Below are positions 1 through 8,666 of a DNA stretch of 64,000 bases, in pieces. The stretch comes from Thiomicrorhabdus sp033238645. GTDB lineage: Bacteria; Pseudomonadota; Gammaproteobacteria; Thiomicrospirales; Thiomicrospiraceae. The notes under the pieces were generated by a model. That model was not told where the DNA came from, searched no databases, and was given only the letters and a program-made list of their open reading frames with translations. Numbering within the stretch: the first letter of the stretch is position 1; each line of letters starts with the position of its first letter. The translations under genes and the position numbers were made by a program. The stretch lies in NCBI GenBank assembly GCA_033238645.1, contig BQXR01000005.1, forward strand, positions 165,345-229,344, in the 5' to 3' direction.

Positions 1-620
1 GTGGTCTCACCCATATGGTCATAGTAATCTGAGAAGTGCTGAAATACATAACGAAGCGACTCTGCATCCACCTTATCGCCCTGAGCACTGCCAATAATAT
101 CTTCAATATCCTTAAGTAATACACTGCCCCATTTTCGGCTAGACTGTAACTGAGAGACGGCTAAGTTAAGTGCCATACTGGCTTCTTGAAAGTCTGCCTG
201 ATCCGTTGATAGTGCTGAACCATCTTCAAGAAAATCAAATTCAGACAGCTTTGAGGTGGCCATTGAGACTAAGGCAGTTTTTTCATCCGTCATGACAATA
301 CGGTGATGAGCTAATAGCTGGGAGCTGGTGACTTGAACAATGTGACAACCACAAAGAAAGCGCTCACCCTCTGAGCGTAGATGAACTACCTCAACGCTCT
401 CAAGACAGTAAACTTCATCACTGTCTTGGTTTTTAATACGCAGGCTAATCACTTGGTCGGGTAAAAACAAGTCTGGCTCGTCTACCCAAAAACTTAAGCC
501 TGTTAGATTGACATCAAAGCCATCAAAGGGCGCAGAAAAGTCTTCATCATCATTATCAGTGACTAAAAATGGACGTAAAAATCGTGAAGATTCTCTTTGT
601 TCAAGATCCATTTGAATCAT
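1..620 (-). CDS. PilZ-domain-like protein (3' end outside window)
   Basis: An open frame runs from ATG at 620 to the window edge, so only the first about 206 residues are visible. The N-terminus has an RxxxR motif (R9-R13) followed by a D-x-N-x-x-G motif (D36-G41), which resembles the c-di-GMP-binding signature of PilZ domains, although the usual Ser is Asn here. A beta-rich stretch follows to about residue 110, then a more helical tail. No signal peptide is visible, so it is probably cytosolic. A second in-frame ATG at 611 is possible. The PilZ assignment rests on motif reading alone. Confidence 0.6.
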   Translation of the reverse strand, partial: MIQMDLEQRESSRFLRPFLVTDNDDEDFSAPFDGFDVNLTGLSFWVDEPDLFLPDQVISLRIKNQDSDEVYCLESVEVVHLRSEGERFLCGCHIVQVTSSQLLAHHRIVMTDEKTALVSMATSKLSEFDFLEDGSALSTDQADFQEASMALNLAVSQLQSSRKWGSVLLKDIEDIIGSAQGDKVDAESLRYVFQHFSDYYDHMGET

Positions 621-702
621 AAGTAAGTTCTCACTTTCACAACAAAATTAAGGTTTAGGTCCATTTGCTAGCAAAGTAAATTAGTTTGGCTATTGTAATA
701 AA

Positions 703-972
703 CTATTTTGAATAACCAACTTTAAAGCCGAGTGCCAAACACTCCGCTTCTGGTAGCCAACCTAAACAGCTGCGTACTTTTAAAGATTGATAGTTACGCA
801 AAATCGGCATCACAGTTAACACACCCCAAAGAATTTGATACCACTGCCAACCAATCGCCGAGGGCTGTGCAGCCCACCACAAATTGTTCACACCAAAATG
901 CTTGGTTTTAAAAACCAAGTGAATAGCAAGACGCCAGTACTTTAGGCCATAAGCAATTCGATTTGATAACAT
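703..972 (-). CDS. hypothetical protein, 89 aa
   Basis: Short open frame with a good ribosome binding site (AAAGGAATAAT directly before the ATG), which supports a real gene. It is rich in Trp and aromatic residues, with one moderately hydrophobic stretch near residues 40-60, but it has no signal peptide or motif I recognise. It stands alone between the PilZ-like gene and a thioredoxin gene, all on the minus strand. Function unknown. Confidence 0.55.
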   Translation of the reverse strand: MLSNRIAYGLKYWRLAIHLVFKTKHFGVNNLWWAAQPSAIGWQWYQILWGVLTVMPILRNYQSLKVRSCLGWLPEAECLALGFKVGYSK

Positions 973-1095
973 ATTATTCCTTTATCACGTTCAATGCCAC
1001 TTAAAATATTTTTAATTCTAAAACACTTTTATTACATAAGCATTTGATTATCTGGATAAAATAGTGACTTATTTTCTATTTTAATTGTGCAAGCT

Positions 1096-1614
1096 TTAGT
1101 CTTTTTTGACTTGCATCTCTGCATACTTAGTCATAAAGTTTTCTAGCATTTTTTGATCAATCATTCCTGTTCTGGCTGCAACTACAGAACCATCTGGTGC
1201 AATCATATAGGTTGTTGGTAGACCATAAAGAGGACCAAATGGGCTAGAATTTCCATCAATCTTGCCTTCAAAACGAACCACAGGGAAGTTAATCATCTGT
1301 GACTCTGCAAAAGCTTTAACTTTATCTTTATCAATCGCTTCATAGTTAACACCGATGACAATGGCATCTTTATCTTTATGCTCTTCATGAAACATGATTA
1401 GATCTGGAATCTCGACTAAACATGGAGGACACCATGTTGCCCACAGGTTCACAATCACCCACTTACCTTTATAGTCAGATAACTTAGTCTCATTACCTTT
1501 TAAATCGATAAAGATAATATCTTCTTTGGGTGGTGCACTGTGCACGAGTGAACTCCAGCCCATAAAAGCAACCAGCAGAAGTATGAGTGAGGTTTTGAAT
1601 TTTGAAAATGGCAT
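1096..1614 (-). CDS. TlpA-family thiol:disulfide oxidoreductase
   Basis: 172-residue exported thioredoxin-fold protein. Residues 1-27 form a signal peptide or anchor (KFKTSLILLLVAFMGW), followed by a TlpA/ResA-like domain with the active site C62-P-P-C65 in the context LWATWCPPC. Later features (GVNYEAIDKDKV and the cis-Pro region GLPTTYMI) fit the family. Such proteins keep periplasmic thiols reduced, often for cytochrome c maturation; the actual substrate cannot be told here. A second TlpA-like gene with a CPGC site lies at 15264. Confidence 0.88.
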   Translation of the reverse strand: MPFSKFKTSLILLLVAFMGWSSLVHSAPPKEDIIFIDLKGNETKLSDYKGKWVIVNLWATWCPPCLVEIPDLIMFHEEHKDKDAIVIGVNYEAIDKDKVKAFAESQMINFPVVRFEGKIDGNSSPFGPLYGLPTTYMIAPDGSVVAARTGMIDQKMLENFMTKYAEMQVKKD

Positions 1615-1697
1615 AAAGTTAATTCCTATTACTTATTTTTATTTTTAGTTTTTATACTTCTTTAAATCTAATACTCAGTAAGAGTACCCAATAGACT

Positions 1698-2405
1698 CTA
1701 AGCTTGTTTCAAAACTTGTTTTACAAAAGGCAGTGTTAAACGTCTTTTCTCGACTAAAGAGGCCTGTTCAAGCAATTTTAAAACGGCAAGCAACTCTTGT
1801 AAATCACTGGAGAATTGTTTAATTAAGTAGTTGCCGACTTCAACAGGCAGCTCAAAACCTAAACGTAAGCTGTGACGTTGTAGCGCTATAATCACCTCTT
1901 CCTTCTCAACAATTGCATCCATATGAATAGGCAGAACGGTCATTAAGGCTTTGGCTAAATCGGTGGTTTTAATCTGCCACTCATTAATTGGTTTTTCACC
2001 CGTTAATATAACGGTGTGTCCTTGTACACTTGATTTGGTAATCAAATTGGACAGTGCCAGCTCCCACTGACTATGACCGATGATTTCATTTATATCATCT
2101 AATGTCACTAAAGGCGTCTGCTCTAACCCAATTAAAACATCAGGGATAAGTGGTAAACTACTATCGCCAAAAGGTAGGTAGACACTCGCCCCCCCCTGCT
2201 CAGTTATAAAACGACAAGAGGCTTGCAGTAGATGGGTCTTACCCACACCACTTTCACCATGCAAATAAAAGGCATTACCATTGGCTTGTTTTAAAGCTGT
2301 TTGCAGGCCATTTAAGGCCAGTGCTTGTGACTCTTGTTCGGTCACAAAGGTTTCAAAGCAGGCATCATCTCTTAACCCTATTTTTAACGGCATTTGTACA
2401 AACAC
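1698..2405 (-). CDS. hda: DnaA regulatory inactivator Hda
   Basis: 235-residue DnaA-like AAA+ protein without a DnaA DNA-binding domain, as in Hda. The Walker A motif GESGVGKT lies at residues 50-57. With the sliding clamp, Hda promotes ATP hydrolysis by DnaA after initiation. The chosen start is GTG at 2405, overlapping the DUF2066 stop (TAGTG). It keeps Gln4 and the QMPLKIGL segment, which looks like the N-terminal clamp-binding motif; the next ATG (2393) would lose the Gln. An 8-C copy of the dispersed C-run motif lies inside the gene at 2189 and encodes the Gly-Gly of TEQGGASV. Confidence 0.92.
   Translation of the reverse strand: MFVQMPLKIGLRDDACFETFVTEQESQALALNGLQTALKQANGNAFYLHGESGVGKTHLLQASCRFITEQGGASVYLPFGDSSLPLIPDVLIGLEQTPLVTLDDINEIIGHSQWELALSNLITKSSVQGHTVILTGEKPINEWQIKTTDLAKALMTVLPIHMDAIVEKEEVIIALQRHSLRLGFELPVEVGNYLIKQFSSDLQELLAVLKLLEQASLVEKRRLTLPFVKQVLKQA
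2189..2202 (+). repeat. C-run/TGYTNA dispersed motif (C8, TGCTCA)
   Basis: Eight C followed by TGCTCA, inside hda. On the coding strand it reads as a G-run encoding Gly-Gly. Confidence 0.7.
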
Positions 2406-3607
2406 TATTGAACCCCTTGAGTTGTTTGTGTTGCTTCTATGGCTTGCTCTGCCTTTGGCAGTAATGTACTTTCAGACTCTTTAGCAAAGTAGCTAATATT
2501 GATCATCACATCAATTTGATTTGATGTCGCTGGCATCTGCATCAAATTAGCTATTTGCCATGAACGAATCCATTTGAGCAATTTCTTGCGTTCCCCCTGA
2601 TAAACCACATTAAATTGTGCTCGACCGGCCTGTACAGATACCAGTTGCGAAGAACGAATCATTGGCATCTGACTTTTTAAAAGTTTTTCAAGTGCTTGAA
2701 TCTGTGTAGCATCAAATAGATTATGTACATTTAAAACAAACTGATTAATGGTCAAGGCTTGCTGGCTATCAATTTCAACATAGGCAGCCATTACCTGTTC
2801 AAACATACCTTGAATCAACATTTGAATATTCTCACCCTCAAACTCGCCGTGCGAAATAACAGCACCTGAATCTGAATAAACATTCCAAACCAATCTATTC
2901 TTGGCCCCACCTTTGGCAAGCAGTTTGAAACTTAGCAGGTAATCATGATCACTTGCCACGAGTACTTCTTGAATGCGATTTAGCATTCTCATCGGGTCAA
3001 CTGGAAAAATCCAATTTTGAGTGGATTTAGGTAGGCTAATCGGTAACATCATCTGTAGAGCATCATCACGGAACTCAATGTCTAAACGGTAGCGCATATT
3101 CTCTTGATTGAGCTTTAGCAACTGACCTTTTCGAACCAAACTACCCATAACCAATGTCGTTGATCTAGCACTTATTGGCCAAATGGCCACGTCTCTGGCT
3201 TTAAGCGCTGCTCTTAATTTATGTTCTGAAAATCGTAAAACAATGTTTTGCCCAACCTGAACACCCTCTTCAACTCGGGGCGTAATATCATAGGTTCTCA
3301 GTAGCGCACGTGGATTACTTAGAATCTCCTGCCCAGCTTCACTGATTAGAAAACTTTTTTGCCCTGTCACTCTCACCAGCAAAATAGTCATAGCATGCTT
3401 AATAGCTGTGTTCAAGATACCCTGTCTAGTCTTTCGCTCAGCCTCACCATTAGGGGACGTGATCTCAGTAAGCGCCTCATCATACGGAAACACAACCGTA
3501 AAAAAATCAGCACTTTTGAGTACTTTGCTGGCAGCAAGCGGACTTGCTTGAACAGTGGATAACGCACTTACTAACAACATTAGTGCGAATAGGCTAAAAG
3601 TTCTCAT
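2405..3607 (-). CDS. DUF2066 domain-containing exported protein
   Basis: 400 residues with an N-terminal signal peptide (MRTFSLFALMLLVSALSTVQA). The body matches my knowledge of DUF2066, a gammaproteobacterial family of unknown function encoded between purM and hda. It overlaps the hda start by one base and is divergent from purM, which matches the usual gammaproteobacterial order except that the perM-like permease gene often found between DUF2066 and hda is absent. Probably periplasmic. Confidence 0.8.
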   Translation of the reverse strand: MRTFSLFALMLLVSALSTVQASPLAASKVLKSADFFTVVFPYDEALTEITSPNGEAERKTRQGILNTAIKHAMTILLVRVTGQKSFLISEAGQEILSNPRALLRTYDITPRVEEGVQVGQNIVLRFSEHKLRAALKARDVAIWPISARSTTLVMGSLVRKGQLLKLNQENMRYRLDIEFRDDALQMMLPISLPKSTQNWIFPVDPMRMLNRIQEVLVASDHDYLLSFKLLAKGGAKNRLVWNVYSDSGAVISHGEFEGENIQMLIQGMFEQVMAAYVEIDSQQALTINQFVLNVHNLFDATQIQALEKLLKSQMPMIRSSQLVSVQAGRAQFNVVYQGERKKLLKWIRSWQIANLMQMPATSNQIDVMINISYFAKESESTLLPKAEQAIEATQTTQGVQ

Positions 3608-3751
3608 ATCTGGCTCTCAAATTTTCGTTACAATATCATATATTTTTTAATTACCCAGTGCAGACTTTATAGCGACAATGTCAGCTTGTTTCAATAATTA
3701 ACCGCGACATTGATACCTTTAATAAGCCAAACCAACCGTTAGATAGAGATT

Positions 3752-4801
3752 ATGACAACAAATACACAATCAATTAGTTACAAAGACTCAGGTGTTGATA
3801 TTGATGCAGGAAACGCACTTGTTGAAGCCATTAAACCTATTGCAAAAGCAACCACTCGCCCTGAAGTACCTTCTTCATTAGGTGGATTCGGTGCGCTATT
3901 TGAATTGGATATGGCTAAATACAAAAATCCAATTTTAGTATCAGGTACAGACGGTGTTGGTACAAAACTTCGTCTAGCAATCGACAGTGGTAAACACGAT
4001 AAGGTCGGTATTGATCTTGTTGCTATGTGTGTTAACGATCTAATTGTTCAAGGCGCAGAGCCTCTATTCTTTTTAGATTATTATGCGACAGGTAAGCTAG
4101 ACCTTGATGTTGCAACAGATGTTGTTAAAGGTATCGGTGAAGGGTGTCTTCAATCTGGTTGTGCTTTGATCGGTGGTGAAACGGCTGAAATGCCAGGCAT
4201 GTACCCTAAAGGGGATTATGATCTAGCCGGTTTCTGTGTTGGTATCGTTGAGAAAGCGGACTTAATTGATGGATCTAAGGTTAAAGCAGGCGATGTTATG
4301 CTTGGTCTAGCATCTACTGGCCCACACTCAAATGGTTACTCATTAATTCGTAAGATCATCGAAGTAAGTGGTGCAGACCTGCAGATGGATATGGCTGGTG
4401 AGCCTTTAATCGATGCATTAATGGCACCTACTAGAATCTATGTTAAATCTCTATTAGATTTAATGACTAAAGTAGATATCCATGCAGTTTCTCACATCAC
4501 AGGTGGTGGACTACTAGAAAACCTACCACGTGTTATGCCTGACAATACGATGGCAAACATCAATACCAATAGCTGGACTCGTCCACCTGTATTTGACTGG
4601 ATCCAAGAAAATGGAAATGTTGAATATGAAGAGATGCACCGTACTCTAAACTGCGGTATTGGTTTAGTTATCGTTGTTGATCAAGCAGAACAGCAGAAAG
4701 CGATTGATGCATTAACAGCAATGGGTGAAACCGTTTCTGTTATTGGTCAAATTGAAGCTTCTGAACAGGCTGAGCCTTCAGTTAAGCTTGTTAAAGCCTA
4801 G
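3752..4801 (+). CDS. purM: phosphoribosylformylglycinamidine cyclo-ligase
   Basis: 349 residues, close to the usual length. PurM makes aminoimidazole ribotide from FGAM with ATP in purine synthesis. Diagnostic segments are YKDSGVDIDAGN near the N-terminus, SGTDGVGTKLRLA, the CVNDLIVQGAEPLFFLDYYATG block, GGETAEMPGMY and HITGGGLLENLPR. The 144-bp divergent spacer to DUF2066 must hold its promoter. A stem-loop at 4821-4846 separates it from purN. Confidence 0.97.
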   Translation: MTTNTQSISYKDSGVDIDAGNALVEAIKPIAKATTRPEVPSSLGGFGALFELDMAKYKNPILVSGTDGVGTKLRLAIDSGKHDKVGIDLVAMCVNDLIVQGAEPLFFLDYYATGKLDLDVATDVVKGIGEGCLQSGCALIGGETAEMPGMYPKGDYDLAGFCVGIVEKADLIDGSKVKAGDVMLGLASTGPHSNGYSLIRKIIEVSGADLQMDMAGEPLIDALMAPTRIYVKSLLDLMTKVDIHAVSHITGGGLLENLPRVMPDNTMANINTNSWTRPPVFDWIQENGNVEYEEMHRTLNCGIGLVIVVDQAEQQKAIDALTAMGETVSVIGQIEASEQAEPSVKLVKA

Positions 4802-4820
4802 CCCCTGAGACTCTATTTAG

Positions 4821-4846
4821 TTAGGCTTCGTTCAAACGAAGCCTAA
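4821..4846. terminator. stem-loop after purM
   Basis: Perfect 10-bp stem TTAGGCTTCG/CGAAGCCTAA with a 6-nt loop. There is no strong T-run, so it may act as a weak terminator or an mRNA-stabilising hairpin. Confidence 0.55.
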
Positions 4847-4895
4847 TTAACATCGAATACACCCCCTCTCCTGACTCTATTATTTAGATACCCCT

Positions 4896-5549
4896 ATGAA
4901 AAACCCCATTCGCATTGCTGTTCTTATCTCTGGTAATGGTTCCAATCTTCAATCGATTATTGATCACCAAAAAATTCATACGTATGAATATGAAATTGCT
5001 TTAGTCATCTCAAATAAAGTAGATGCTTTTGGCTTAACACGCGCTCAGAATGCTCAGATTAATACGCAGGTCATCGACCATACTCAATTCGATAGTCGAT
5101 CAGCGTTTGATGGGCAACTTCAAAAGGAACTAGAGAGCGCAAAAATAGATCTTATTGTGCTTGCTGGCTTTATGCGTATTTTAACGCCTGAACTTACCAG
5201 TCATTTCTTAGGCAAAATGATCAATATTCACCCCTCTTTACTGCCTAAATATACAGGGCTGCATACCCACAAGCGTGCTTTAGAGGCAGGCGATAAGGAG
5301 CATGGATTAAGCATTCACTTTGTCACCCCTGAATTAGATGGTGGCCCTGTCATACTTCAGGCAAAAGTTGATATTTGTGATGATGATACCGAAGCCAGCT
5401 TAAGAGCGAAGGTGCACGTACAAGAACACACCGCTTACCCGCTTGCGATAGAGTGGTTTGCACAAGGCAAACTTGAACTCAAAGATAACCAAGTACTCTT
5501 TAATCAACAAGTCTTAATAGAACCTCAACTATTGGATCAAACTTTATAA
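4896..5549 (+). CDS. purN: phosphoribosylglycinamide formyltransferase
   Basis: 217 residues. Transfers a formyl group from 10-formyl-THF to GAR in purine synthesis. The N-terminal VLISGNGSNLQSIID loop, the VLAGFMRILTPE segment, the catalytic NIHPSLLPKYTGLHTHKRALE region and HFVTPELDGGPVILQAKV are all present and intact. It follows purM on the same strand, as in many gammaproteobacteria. Confidence 0.97.
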   Translation: MKNPIRIAVLISGNGSNLQSIIDHQKIHTYEYEIALVISNKVDAFGLTRAQNAQINTQVIDHTQFDSRSAFDGQLQKELESAKIDLIVLAGFMRILTPELTSHFLGKMINIHPSLLPKYTGLHTHKRALEAGDKEHGLSIHFVTPELDGGPVILQAKVDICDDDTEASLRAKVHVQEHTAYPLAIEWFAQGKLELKDNQVLFNQQVLIEPQLLDQTL

Positions 5550-5606
5550 GAATCCATTGAATATAATCAAATTAAACCATTTATTTATTCTAAGGAGGTG
5601 CCTAAT

Positions 5607-6380
5607 ATGGCATGCTATATTCAATCTTATTTGATACACCCCCTTACTATGAAAAAAATAACAACACTGCTCTCTGCGTTATTAATCTCTAGCTATGCCA
5701 GTGCTGGTTTAACAGCCACGATCCCAGATTTCCAATCGACTTACGATGTAAACGCCTTTGGCGCTAATCTTGGTCAGGCGCGTAACTCTTTCAAATGTAT
5801 CGGTGAAAACTGTACCTTAATCAGCTCTGCCAAACCTTCTGGATTTGCCGCGCTGTTTATTAAAGACAGCTCCGTTGAAACGATTAAACTCAAACAGACT
5901 GATCAGTCCATAGAATGGCAAAGTTATCACAAATTAGGCATCTCTGAAAACAATGGTAAAAGAGTTCAAAAGCATACCAATCTCCGCTTAGATGAGAAGA
6001 GCCAGCAGATTCAGGCACCAGAGAAGGAACGCTCTTGGCCAGCTCAGCCCAATCTGTTTGATGTCATGTCAATCTCTTATGCCCTGCAGTACTACAAGCT
6101 TAACAACCAGTCTATTAAAAAACTTGACCTACACATCCAAGACAGTAACTTCCAAGAGAAATTGAAAATCTTAACTGCTGATCAATCCGATAACATTGAC
6201 TTAGCATTTAGCCCTTTTGAGGTAAAAGCCCTCAAATACAGTTTAGACAGTCAGAATTATCAAATTGATTTGTGGTTATTACCAAACAAGCAATTTTTTC
6301 CAGCTAAAATACGTGTGATTAATAAACATGAAGATAAAACCATTACGCTAAAACTTGCGGAGCAACCAAAAATACTATGA
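5607..6380 (+). CDS. DUF3108 domain-containing exported protein
   Basis: About 257 residues. Positions 5592-5600 carry a near-perfect Shine-Dalgarno (AAGGAGGTG) seven bases before ATG 5607, which decides the start. A second in-frame ATG at 5649 (MKKITTLLSALLISS) would give a tidier signal peptide but has no ribosome binding site. The mature part resembles DUF3108 proteins (…YDVNAFGANLGQA…), envelope proteins of unknown role often encoded beside purN. It overlaps dcd by 4 bp (ATGA), so the two are translationally coupled. Confidence 0.75.
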   Translation: MACYIQSYLIHPLTMKKITTLLSALLISSYASAGLTATIPDFQSTYDVNAFGANLGQARNSFKCIGENCTLISSAKPSGFAALFIKDSSVETIKLKQTDQSIEWQSYHKLGISENNGKRVQKHTNLRLDEKSQQIQAPEKERSWPAQPNLFDVMSISYALQYYKLNNQSIKKLDLHIQDSNFQEKLKILTADQSDNIDLAFSPFEVKALKYSLDSQNYQIDLWLLPNKQFFPAKIRVINKHEDKTITLKLAEQPKIL

Positions 6381-7000
6381 AGCTTAGTGATAAAGACATC
6401 ATCCAATACCTTAAGGTTGGAAAAATTGCCATTGACCCACAACCTGGGCCAAGTAAGATTAAAGGCATTAGTGTCGACTTAAGATTGGATAATCGTTTTC
6501 GTGTCTTCAATGACCATACCGCACCTTACATTGATCTAAGTGGTCCTAAAGATGAAGTTCAGCAGATTATGGATACAGTGATGGGGGATGAAATTCTGAT
6601 CCCAGATGACAAGGCCTTCTTTTTACATCCTGGTGAGCTAGCTTTAGCAGCCACTTTAGAATCCGTGACTATTCCAGATGACCTTGTCGCTTGGTTAGAT
6701 GGGCGCTCAAGTTTAGCGCGTTTAGGGCTGATGGTTCATGTAACAGCACATAGAATTGATCCAGGTTGGCATGGTCAGATTGTTTTAGAGATATTCAATA
6801 GCGGTAAGCTACCACTGGCTCTGCGTCCGGGTATGGATATTTGTGCAATTAACTTTGAAACCCTCTCTAGTCCAGTAGACAAACCTTATAACAAACGTGC
6901 TGATGCCAAATACAAAAATCAGACAGGCCCAACATCAAGCCGAATTAATGAAGATAAAAGCCATCAAGAGCGACAATTAGATCTATTAAATAACGCCTAG
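6377..7000 (+). CDS. dcd: dCTP deaminase
   Basis: 207 residues (E. coli Dcd has 193, so the C-terminal tail is slightly longer). Deaminates dCTP to dUTP to feed thymidylate synthesis. Visible signatures are the N-terminal MKLSDKDI, GISVDLRL, the WLDGRSSLARLGL block with the catalytic Arg/Ser, HVTAHRIDPGWHG and VLEIFNSG. The start codon overlaps the DUF3108 stop. A strong terminator follows. Confidence 0.96.
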   Translation: MKLSDKDIIQYLKVGKIAIDPQPGPSKIKGISVDLRLDNRFRVFNDHTAPYIDLSGPKDEVQQIMDTVMGDEILIPDDKAFFLHPGELALAATLESVTIPDDLVAWLDGRSSLARLGLMVHVTAHRIDPGWHGQIVLEIFNSGKLPLALRPGMDICAINFETLSSPVDKPYNKRADAKYKNQTGPTSSRINEDKSHQERQLDLLNNA

Positions 7001-7020
7001 TTTCTTGCTTATGTAGAAAC

Positions 7021-7051
7021 AAAAAAACCACCCTTACAGTGGTTTTTTTTT
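7021..7051 (+). terminator. rho-independent terminator after dcd
   Basis: Stem AAAAAAACCAC/GTGGTTTTTTT with loop CCTTACA, followed by a T-run. Confidence 0.85.
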
Positions 7052-7252
7052 GGGGATAAATTCTTTACTTACAAGCCTTACCCTAACAACCATAAGCACT
7101 GATGCTATAACAGTATCTACTTATTTGTATTAATCATATTTATCAACGGTAAAAAACAAACATAAGATAAACCCGCCCACTAACGATTTTTCAAGATAGA
7201 ATATTTATTAGAGAGATCTAATAGAGAGCACATTAAATAGAAGGAGACAGCC

Positions 7253-8041
7253 ATGCTTAATGTACTTAAAAACTTATGGTTTCGTGATACTAAAGAGTCG
7301 GTAGTCTATATCAATGAGACCGCTGTGCGAATGCGTGCAGGTATTTTATTGATCATCCCTATTTTCATGGGACTCACCATGTATGATGTGGTTTACACTT
7401 CTCACTGGATCGTAGATAGTAATACAGCAGTAGATACTTATGATACCGATTGGGATGACCATATCATCTATGCCGTCGAAGCCACTAAACGTACCTATGA
7501 GTACTCCATTCAAACAATCGTACTCTTCTATGCCCTCTTTGAGATGTTAGTAGGCATGTTTATTTTTACCTCTCGATTCTCTCCGACAATTCTACTTTGT
7601 AGCTTTTTCACGAGAAATGCGCCACCAGTGTGGAAGCCTTTAGTACCCAAACGCTTTGCTTGGGGCATGGGCGCATCCTTTATTACCATCTGTATTCTAT
7701 TCTTTAATCCCGATGTTTTTGCTGTATGGGTTAATGAGCTGTTTGGTAGCCAGCTACTACCTGAAACGCAGAACTTTATTCCTTATTGGATCCCCATTAA
7801 CTTAATTTGGGCTTGCCTACTTTTTATATGGCTAGAAGCTGTTTTTGGCTTTTGTATCGGCTGTAAGATCCACTCACTGCTTGTCTTTCTACGCATTCTA
7901 AAAGTGCCTTGTGAGGAGTGTGGCAATATTGATTGGGATGAGATTGCTAGAAAACATAAAGAGAAACAGGCATCTGAAACTGCCACAATCGATCCTTCAA
8001 AAGAGAGCTCGAATGATCGCTCTAAGCCTGTAGAGAAGTAA
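7253..8041 (+). CDS. predicted inner-membrane protein, possible DUF4395 member
   Basis: 262 residues with a strong SD (AAGGAGA, 7 bases before the ATG). I see about four hydrophobic segments, near residues 28-45, 85-105, 140-160 and 178-200, and a charged cytoplasmic tail (KEKQASETATIDPSKESSND). The GFCIGCKIH segment near residue 203 resembles the Cys-x-x-Cys motif of DUF4395 membrane proteins; a second pair, CEEC, lies about 20 residues later. The two CxxC pairs could bind metal or do redox chemistry, but the function is unknown. It is convergent with arfB and has its own leader. Confidence 0.65.
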   Translation: MLNVLKNLWFRDTKESVVYINETAVRMRAGILLIIPIFMGLTMYDVVYTSHWIVDSNTAVDTYDTDWDDHIIYAVEATKRTYEYSIQTIVLFYALFEMLVGMFIFTSRFSPTILLCSFFTRNAPPVWKPLVPKRFAWGMGASFITICILFFNPDVFAVWVNELFGSQLLPETQNFIPYWIPINLIWACLLFIWLEAVFGFCIGCKIHSLLVFLRILKVPCEECGNIDWDEIARKHKEKQASETATIDPSKESSNDRSKPVEK

Positions 8042-8063
8042 TTACAAACATGCTTTTCTAAAA

Positions 8064-8080
8064 TGAACAGGGGGGGGGGG
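8064..8080 (-). repeat. C-run/TGYTNA dispersed motif, minus orientation (C11, TGTTCA)
   Basis: On the minus strand: eleven C followed by TGTTCA. Forms the left arm of the inverted repeat at 8060-8110. Confidence 0.75.
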
Positions 8081-8091
8081 TTAAAATCCTG

Positions 8092-8106
8092 CCCCCCCCC
8101 TGTTCA
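8092..8106 (+). repeat. C-run/TGYTNA dispersed motif (C9, TGTTCA)
   Basis: Nine C followed by TGTTCA; right arm of the inverted repeat at 8060-8110. Confidence 0.75.
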
Positions 8107-8152
8107 TTTTAAAATCCTAAAAATATAGCTAAAAAGTAACTCTATAGGTGCC

Positions 8153-8566
8153 TTAATCAAACACCTTGCCTCTTAGTTGTTTAATTTGACTACGCTTTGT
8201 CTTGCCATCTAGCCTGCGCCTCTGAGAACCTCTGGTTGGCTTAGTCGCACGCCTAACCTTCTGCACCACCGCTACCGATTTAATTAGCTCTTGCAAGCGG
8301 CTTAAAGCATCCATACGATTCTTCTCCTGCGTTCGATGCTGCTGGGCTTTAATAACAATCACCCCATCTTTGGTCAGGCGCTTATCTTTTAAGTTAAGCA
8401 ATTGTTCTTTATAAAACTCTGGTAGAGAAGAAGCAGAGATATCAAAACGGAGATGAATCGCCGAGGAGACTTTATTCACATTCTGACCACCCGGCCCTTG
8501 CGAGCGAACCGCTGTCAGTTCAATTTCATCATCCGGAATAGAGACGGCTAGAGAGATTTGAAGCAT
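8153..8566 (-). CDS. arfB: alternative ribosome-rescue factor ArfB
   Basis: 137 residues (family about 140). Codon-independent peptidyl-tRNA hydrolase that frees ribosomes stalled on non-stop mRNA. The catalytic GGQ is in RSQGPGGQNVNKVSSAIHLR near residue 26, and the C-terminus is a basic tail (KPTRGSQRRRLDGKTKRSQ) that in ArfB enters the mRNA channel. The small size and tail distinguish it from RF1/RF2. The SD lies in GAGGGAACAACC before the ATG. Confidence 0.95.
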   Translation of the reverse strand: MLQISLAVSIPDDEIELTAVRSQGPGGQNVNKVSSAIHLRFDISASSLPEFYKEQLLNLKDKRLTKDGVIVIKAQQHRTQEKNRMDALSRLQELIKSVAVVQKVRRATKPTRGSQRRRLDGKTKRSQIKQLRGKVFD

Positions 8567-8621
8567 GGTTGTTCCCTCTAAGTAAATGGGGTAAATAAGT
8601 TTTAGATGAAGGTGAGAGTGC

Positions 8622-8643
8622 TAGGCACTTTATCGAGTGCCTA
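8622..8643. terminator. stem-loop downstream of ilvA
   Basis: Perfect 8-bp stem TAGGCACT/AGTGCCTA with a 6-nt loop between the ilvA stop and arfB. It has no clear T-run, so terminator activity is uncertain. Confidence 0.45.
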
Positions 8644-8666
8644 ATTGAAGCTTAAATTAACGGGAC

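Larger units (their letters stand above)
8060..8110. repeat. perfect inverted repeat of two C-run motifs; possible bidirectional terminator
   Basis: AAAATGAACA plus a G-run at 8060-8078 pairs perfectly over 19 bp with the C-run plus TGTTCATTTT at 8092-8110, around a 13-base loop. It lies between the convergent membrane-protein and arfB genes. The stem is very GC-rich with flanking A/T, so it could terminate both transcripts. It consists of two copies of the dispersed motif head to head. Confidence 0.85.
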
